Part shown: one piece after another, positions 8,024 through 11,482 of the stretch
Numbering within the stretch: the stretch's first letter is position 1
Layout: each line of letters opens with the position of its first letter
Assembly: GCA_016844425.1 (NCBI GenBank)
Contig: JAERML010000014.1
Location: forward strand, 1-11,482
From: Bacteroidota bacterium
Lineage (GTDB): Bacteria > Bacteroidota > UBA10030 > UBA6906
DNA length: 11,482 nt
Direction: 5' to 3'
The notes under the pieces: model-generated
Told to the model about the DNA's origin: nothing
The model's database searches: none
Seen by the model: only the letters and a program-made list of their open reading frames with translations
Program-made: the position numbers and the translations under genes

Positions 8024-8760
8024 GGAGGTTCATAACGTTCATGGGGGTCGGCGCGCTTCATGCGGCATTCGCCGGTGTCGCGCTTGCACAACAAGGCTTT
8101 CCCGTGGTGCATGAGCGTGCACCTATTGCGATGCAAAGTGCCTCAGGGAATCCCGTTCCCTCTCCTCGATGGGGATTCTCGGGCGGGATGGGTGTGGAGT
8201 ATGTGAATGCCCAGGACATCGTGGACTACATCAATAGTGTGGTTGGCCCCGGTGGCCGGGTTCCCGATTTCAAGACTGGCGTTCAGTTCTTTGTGGCGGC
8301 AACAATCCCTGTGGCGGAAGAATGGACACTGAAACTCGAATATGCGTATCTACTTTTGTCGTTCTATCCGCCCGGGACGTTTGGTGTTACAGATTTCACA
8401 TGCGTCGTTCATATGCCGACCCTGCTTGTGCAATACGTTCTGGCTGAGGAGGGTGTTTACAATGTCAAGGCAGGTGCAGGAATGGGATATCACTTCGGTT
8501 CGTTGACGGAGGAGTCGCCACAAGTCAGCGACAGGTGGACCGGCAAGGGGATTGGGACGATCCTTGACTTGGAGGCGAATACGGCATTCTCTGAAGACTT
8601 CTTTGGCTACCTTGGTGTGGACCTCCGATGGGATTTCATAGGAGATCTTCAGCGCTCGCGTGTGGGAGGTTCGAGTTCTCTCGTGGAGACCCCATCGCTT
8701 CAGTTCTTCAGTCTTGGCGCACGACTTGGTTTCACATATTATTTTTCACCTTCTATTTGA
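8020..8760 (+). CDS. Predicted eight-strand outer-membrane beta-barrel protein, function unknown
   Basis: I do not recognise a named family. The 246-residue product has a clear Sec signal (MRRF, hydrophobic core, cleavage likely after ALA at 21-23). The mature part shows about eight amphipathic, aromatic-rich beta stretches: residues 51-63, 83-98, 101-116, 124-141, 145-164, 179-192, 194-208 and 225-242, the last ending in LGFTYYF near the C terminus. This pattern and size suit a small OmpA/OmpW-like barrel. There is no OmpA peptidoglycan-binding domain, so a structural, lipid-binding or small-channel role are all open. ATG 8020 overlaps the flippase stop (ATGA), implying coupled translation. 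ATG 8041 has AGGAGG 12 bases upstream but would lose the positively charged N-tail of the signal, so 8020 is preferred. Confidence 0.75.
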   Translation: MRRFITFMGVGALHAAFAGVALAQQGFPVVHERAPIAMQSASGNPVPSPRWGFSGGMGVEYVNAQDIVDYINSVVGPGGRVPDFKTGVQFFVAATIPVAEEWTLKLEYAYLLLSFYPPGTFGVTDFTCVVHMPTLLVQYVLAEEGVYNVKAGAGMGYHFGSLTEESPQVSDRWTGKGIGTILDLEANTAFSEDFFGYLGVDLRWDFIGDLQRSRVGGSSSLVETPSLQFFSLGARLGFTYYFSPSI

Positions 8761-8766
8761 AAGGAG
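8761..8766 (+). promoter_or_regulatory. Ribosome binding site of the cyclophilin gene
   Basis: AAGGAG immediately follows the stop codon of the barrel gene and lies eight bases before ATG 8775. It is the clearest Shine-Dalgarno in the window and fixes the start at 8775 (or the adjacent ATG 8778) rather than the far-upstream in-frame ATG at 8628, which lies inside the previous gene. Confidence 0.75.
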
Positions 8767-8774
8767 ATACAATC

Positions 8775-9437
8775 ATGATGTCCGCTCTTCGTGTGTTCGC
8801 TGCCTTGCTGGTGATATCGGCATTCACCTTCCCGTTGTCAGCAGCGGCTCAAACAAAACCAAAATCCACAGACGATAAGAAGCCGAAGATGGAAAACGTG
8901 AAAGAGATTGGGGTGATTGAAACATCCATGGGGACTATCGAAGTGGAGTTCTATCGCAAGGACGCACCCAAGACCGTCGAGAATTTCGTGAAGCTTGCGG
9001 AGAAGAAGTACTTCGATAGTGTGATCTTCCATCGTGTCTCAAAGGGATTTGTCATCCAGGGCGGCGACCCGACGGGAACCGGCTCAGGCGGCAAGAGCAT
9101 CTGGGGAAAGGAATTCAACGACGAGTTGAACCCCAACACACCCTCGTATAAGGAAGGCTACAAGAAAGGCGTTCTGGCTATGGCAAACCGCGGTCCGAAC
9201 ACTAACACAAGCCAGTTTTTCGTCATGTTGCGCGACATTACCACACTCCCCAAGAACTACACCATTTTCGGGAAGGTGATCAAGGGACAGGATGTCGTTG
9301 ACAAAATCGGACAGGTCGAGATCACACCCCAGATGGGTCCAACCGACGGCAAGCCAAAGGTTGATGTTGTCATGAAGAAGGTCACCATTCGGCGCGAAGG
9401 CGGACCGAAGCAGGAAGCCAAGGTGGAAAAGAAGTAG
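8775..9437 (+). CDS. Exported cyclophilin-type peptidyl-prolyl cis-trans isomerase
   Basis: The protein catalyses cis-trans isomerisation of proline peptide bonds and probably assists folding of exported proteins. A signal peptide (cleavage likely after AAAQ at 23-26) is followed by a Lys/Asp-rich linker and a cyclophilin domain from about residue 45 to 205. Active-site elements are visible: FHRV (85-88, Arg87 equivalent to CypA Arg55), FVIQGGDPTGTGSGG (92-106), LAMANRG (134-140) and TSQFFV (145-150). The position of the cyclosporin-contacting Trp121 of human CypA is occupied by Thr157 in TTLPKNYTIFGKV, a common bacterial variant that usually means weak drug sensitivity. The last dozen residues are lysine-rich. 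The 220 residues exceed PpiA (about 190) because of the linker and tail. Whether it stays periplasmic or is exported further cannot be told. Confidence 0.93.
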   Translation: MMSALRVFAALLVISAFTFPLSAAAQTKPKSTDDKKPKMENVKEIGVIETSMGTIEVEFYRKDAPKTVENFVKLAEKKYFDSVIFHRVSKGFVIQGGDPTGTGSGGKSIWGKEFNDELNPNTPSYKEGYKKGVLAMANRGPNTNTSQFFVMLRDITTLPKNYTIFGKVIKGQDVVDKIGQVEITPQMGPTDGKPKVDVVMKKVTIRREGGPKQEAKVEKK

Positions 9438-9449
9438 CAGGTTAAGCGC

Positions 9450-10469
9450 ATGGCCAAAGAGTTATCCTCATATGATGATCTGAAGCGGGCGGTAGCGCGA
9501 AAGCAATTCTCGCCGGTATATCTTTTCCATGGTGAGGAGGACTTTCTCGTGGATGAAGCAGTCCAGTCTGTGATTGAAGCCGCACTGATACCCGAAGAGC
9601 GGGGCTTCAATCTGGATGTTTTGTACGGTAGTGATTCTGATGCACGAGAGATAGCCTCGCATGCATCGTCATTTCCCATGATGGCGGAGCGGAGGGTTGT
9701 CGTTGTTCGTGAAGTTGATAAGCTTGCCAACCGGGAGCTCCTCGCACAATACATAGAGAATGCATCACCCACCACCAGTATGGTTCTTTTATGTGCCAAG
9801 CCCGATCTTCGACGGAAGCCCTATGTGACTGCGAAGAAGCATGGCGTTGTTGTGGAATTCAAGCCGCTCCGCGAGAACGAACTACCGGCATGGATTAGTG
9901 CGAGGGTTGAGAAGCAGGGGAGGGAGATTCAGCCGGAGGCATCCAAGATGCTTGCTGCATACGTAGGATCGTCACTGCGCGAGGTACAGAATGAGATTGA
10001 CAAGCTTTATGTGTTCATTGGAGACAAGAAGGTAATCACCTCCGACGATGTTCGCGCGGTGGTTGGGGTTTCCAAGGAGTATAACGTCTTTGAGCTGCAG
10101 AATGCAGTAGGTGTGAAGAACCTCAAACGCTCCATGGAGATCATCGATCGAATGCTCAGTGCAGGTGAATCGGCTGTGTGGATGATTGTGATGCTCACCC
10201 GTTTTTTTTCAGCCCTTTGGAAACTGTCCGACCTTCGCCGCCGAGGTGTCCCCCCGCAAGAACAGGCCTCTTCGGTTGGCGTTCATCCCTATTTTCTCAA
10301 GGACTATGTGCAAGCCCTCGAGTTCTACACTACCCGAGAATTGGAACAAGCCTTTGAAACCATCGCTTTGGCTGACGAAAGGCTCAAATCGACCGGAATG
10401 GATGAGAAGATGGTTATGCAGGCCATGATCATCCACCTCGTCCGGCAGGGAGAACTAACCTATGCCTGA
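9450..10469 (+). CDS. holA: DNA polymerase III subunit delta
   Basis: Delta is the clamp-opening wrench of the clamp loader. It binds the beta sliding clamp and, with delta' and tau/gamma, places it on primed DNA. The 339 residues match the usual length (about 330-345). Characteristic parts are YLFHGEEDFLVDEA (24-37) in the N-terminal AAA-like domain, SFPMMAERRVVVVREVDKL (74-92), containing the hydrophobic clamp-binding region, and GSSLREVQNEIDKL (173-186) in domain II. A helical C-terminal collar domain runs from about 215 to 335. As in other delta subunits there is no functional Walker A. The start is ATG 9450, 12 bases after the cyclophilin stop, with only a weak GCAGG upstream. A run of eight T at 10202-10209 encodes Phe-Phe within the collar domain. 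Confidence 0.93.
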   Translation: MAKELSSYDDLKRAVARKQFSPVYLFHGEEDFLVDEAVQSVIEAALIPEERGFNLDVLYGSDSDAREIASHASSFPMMAERRVVVVREVDKLANRELLAQYIENASPTTSMVLLCAKPDLRRKPYVTAKKHGVVVEFKPLRENELPAWISARVEKQGREIQPEASKMLAAYVGSSLREVQNEIDKLYVFIGDKKVITSDDVRAVVGVSKEYNVFELQNAVGVKNLKRSMEIIDRMLSAGESAVWMIVMLTRFFSALWKLSDLRRRGVPPQEQASSVGVHPYFLKDYVQALEFYTTRELEQAFETIALADERLKSTGMDEKMVMQAMIIHLVRQGELTYA

Positions 10470-10509
10470 TACCATCATTGTGTCCCTGGAACATTTGGCG
10501 GCCGGATGA
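10462..10509 (+). other. 15-codon reading frame bridging holA and the sigma gene
   Basis: An ATG at 10462 opens a 15-codon frame (MPDTIIVSLEHLAAG) that starts within the last codons of holA and stops with a TGA at 10507-10509, overlapping the sigma factor ATG at 10506 as ATGA. The sigma gene itself has no Shine-Dalgarno, so ribosomes ending holA or this mini-frame could re-initiate on it. This may equally be chance; there is no independent support. Confidence 0.2.
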
Positions 10510-11120
10510 GTGTAACGGGTGGCCTTTCGAGGAAAACGGCTCCCTTGCAGGAGCTAAGCGATGAAGAATTGATCGGGGAATTCCAGCGTGAGAACGAAGC
10601 TGCGTTCACGCTCCTCGTTGGGCGGTACAAGGATCCCCTGACTAACTTCACCTTCCGATACATCGGGGATTGGGATGAGTGCAACGACGTGGTGCAGGAG
10701 ACGTTCGTACGGGTCTTTCGCAGTCGTCACTCCTACAAGCCTGTGGCGAAGTTTTCCACGTGGCTTTACACGATTGCCGCCAACCTTGCAAAAACACGGC
10801 TTCGACGGCGCAAGATACGTCGGTTTGTTTCGCTCGGTTCCTCGCACTCCGAAGACCCCGAGCCGTTGTTTGATATCCCCGATGAAGACGCCCGTACGGA
10901 TCGGCAGCTCGAATCCTCCATGAAGGGCGAGCGGATCCAGAAGGCGCTTGATTCGCTTTCCGACAAGTATCGAGAGGTGGTTGTACTCCGGGATGTGCAA
11001 GAGTTTTCGTATGAAGAAATAGCGGCAATCACCGGACTCAATATCGGGACAGTAAAATCACGCATTAACAGAGCGCGCTCCCAATTGCAGGAGATGTTGA
11101 AAGATATATGGGATGATTGA
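10506..11120 (+). CDS. RNA polymerase sigma factor, ECF (sigma-70 group 4)
   Basis: This 204-residue protein has only the two regions of an extracytoplasmic-function sigma. Region 2 is at about 30-100, with CNDVVQETFVRVFRS (59-73) for core binding and FSTWLYTIAANLAKTRLRRR (83-102) for the -10 element. Region 4 is at about 145-195, with LSDKYREVVVLRDVQEFSYE (151-170) and the helix-turn-helix GLNIGTVKSRINRARSQL (177-194) for the -35 element. The linker between them is acidic. There is no sigma-1.1, sigma-3 or C-terminal SnoaL-like extension. It would direct transcription of a dedicated regulon, normally held in check by an anti-sigma. The adjacent truncated membrane protein is the obvious candidate. 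The target promoters are unknown. Confidence 0.93.
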   Translation: MSVTGGLSRKTAPLQELSDEELIGEFQRENEAAFTLLVGRYKDPLTNFTFRYIGDWDECNDVVQETFVRVFRSRHSYKPVAKFSTWLYTIAANLAKTRLRRRKIRRFVSLGSSHSEDPEPLFDIPDEDARTDRQLESSMKGERIQKALDSLSDKYREVVVLRDVQEFSYEEIAAITGLNIGTVKSRINRARSQLQEMLKDIWDD

Positions 11121-11122
11121 TA

Positions 11123-11482
11123 ATGTCTGAAAGGAAGTCCATACAGAGCGAGGCCGAAGAAGGAGGAAAAGTCCGGAAGGAGTTGCAAGATCTCCGGAAG
11201 GTAAAGGCACCGTGGTATTTTGACGCGGAACTCCAAAGGAGGCTGGCTGACGCACACGGAGAACGCACAGGTGCCGGCTTTTTCGTTCGCCCGATTCCGG
11301 CGTATGCACTCTCATTCGTTTCAGTTGTGGCCCTCGGTATCGTGGGGTACTATGCGCTTCTCCGTCCATCCGATCAGGGAGACACCACGCTGCCTGCGAG
11401 CGACAGCATTGCTGTTGGTACACAGGATCGAGAAGAGGAACGACCCCAACGGTTTGAGCGAAGACTTCAGCCCATTCTTCCG
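11123..11482 (+). CDS. Truncated single-pass membrane protein, putative anti-sigma factor
   Basis: An uninterrupted frame starts at ATG 11123, two bases after the sigma stop (TGATAATG), and runs 120 codons off the window end, so the C-terminus is missing. Residues 1-57 form a charged cytosolic-type N-domain with a helix-rich segment and APWYFDAELQRRLAD (29-43), a form seen at the start of several membrane anti-sigma factors of FCB bacteria. Residues 58-80 (IPAYALSFVSVVALGIVGYY and following residues) are one membrane span, followed by an acidic, Pro-containing stretch that would be periplasmic. No zinc-binding HxxxCxxC motif is visible, so it is not a ZAS-type anti-sigma. The assignment rests on position, size of the N-domain and topology. 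The family could not be confirmed from the fragment. Confidence 0.65.
   Translation, partial: MSERKSIQSEAEEGGKVRKELQDLRKVKAPWYFDAELQRRLADAHGERTGAGFFVRPIPAYALSFVSVVALGIVGYYALLRPSDQGDTTLPASDSIAVGTQDREEERPQRFERRLQPILP

Noticed and set aside
10488..10496. GGAACATTT resembling an ECF sigma -35 element just upstream of the sigma gene
   Set aside because: A matching -10 at the usual spacing would fall after the sigma start codon, and no in-frame downstream start leaves region 2 with a plausible N-terminus, so it cannot sensibly drive this gene.

Overview
The window is an ordinary chromosomal housekeeping segment of a Gram-negative bacterium. Nine complete genes and one truncated gene all lie on the + strand, packed with gaps of 2 to 42 bases or with overlaps. 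I see no insertion sequence, phage gene, CRISPR array, rRNA or tRNA. LolA, an outer-membrane beta-barrel protein and Sec signal peptides imply a double membrane. A Cafeine-like RNase G with an acidic insertion, the string gcvT - comB - ftsK - lolA, mid-range GC content and weak or absent Shine-Dalgarno sequences before several genes suggest the FCB group (Bacteroidota/Chlorobiota/Ignavibacteriota-like lineages). That placement is inference from gene content and order, not from a phylogenetic marker.

Layout. Bases 1-291 hold no recognisable gene but contain a strong hairpin at 192-211, probably in the leader of the first gene. Bases 292-1929 encode ribonuclease G/E (RNA processing and decay). 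Bases 1932-3023 encode the glycine-cleavage T-protein and 3043-3810 a ComB-family 2-phosphosulfolactate phosphatase. Bases 3828-6305 encode the FtsK/SpoIIIE DNA translocase. Then comes an envelope block: LolA-like periplasmic lipoprotein carrier (6326-6961), a polytopic flippase-like protein of the lysylphosphatidylglycerol-synthase transmembrane family (6995-8023), an unnamed predicted eight-strand outer-membrane barrel (8020-8760), and an exported cyclophilin-type prolyl isomerase (8775-9437). The last part carries the DNA polymerase III delta subunit (9450-10469), an ECF sigma factor (10506-11120) and, two bases later, the start of a single-pass membrane protein cut off by the window end (11123-11482) that is probably the anti-sigma factor of that sigma.

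How they fit. The genes serve different core processes (RNA turnover, one-carbon metabolism, chromosome segregation, envelope building, replication) but are packed like one or two long transcripts. No internal rho-independent terminator or convincing internal promoter was seen by eye. The sigma/anti-sigma pair next to envelope genes makes an envelope-stress role attractive, but nothing in the sequence proves it. I did not find a clearly novel system. The points most worth a second look are the RNase G leader hairpin, the zinc-motif-free membrane partner of the sigma factor, the unnamed barrel protein coupled to the flippase, the ComB gene outside a coenzyme M context, and a 15-codon reading frame bridging holA and the sigma gene.
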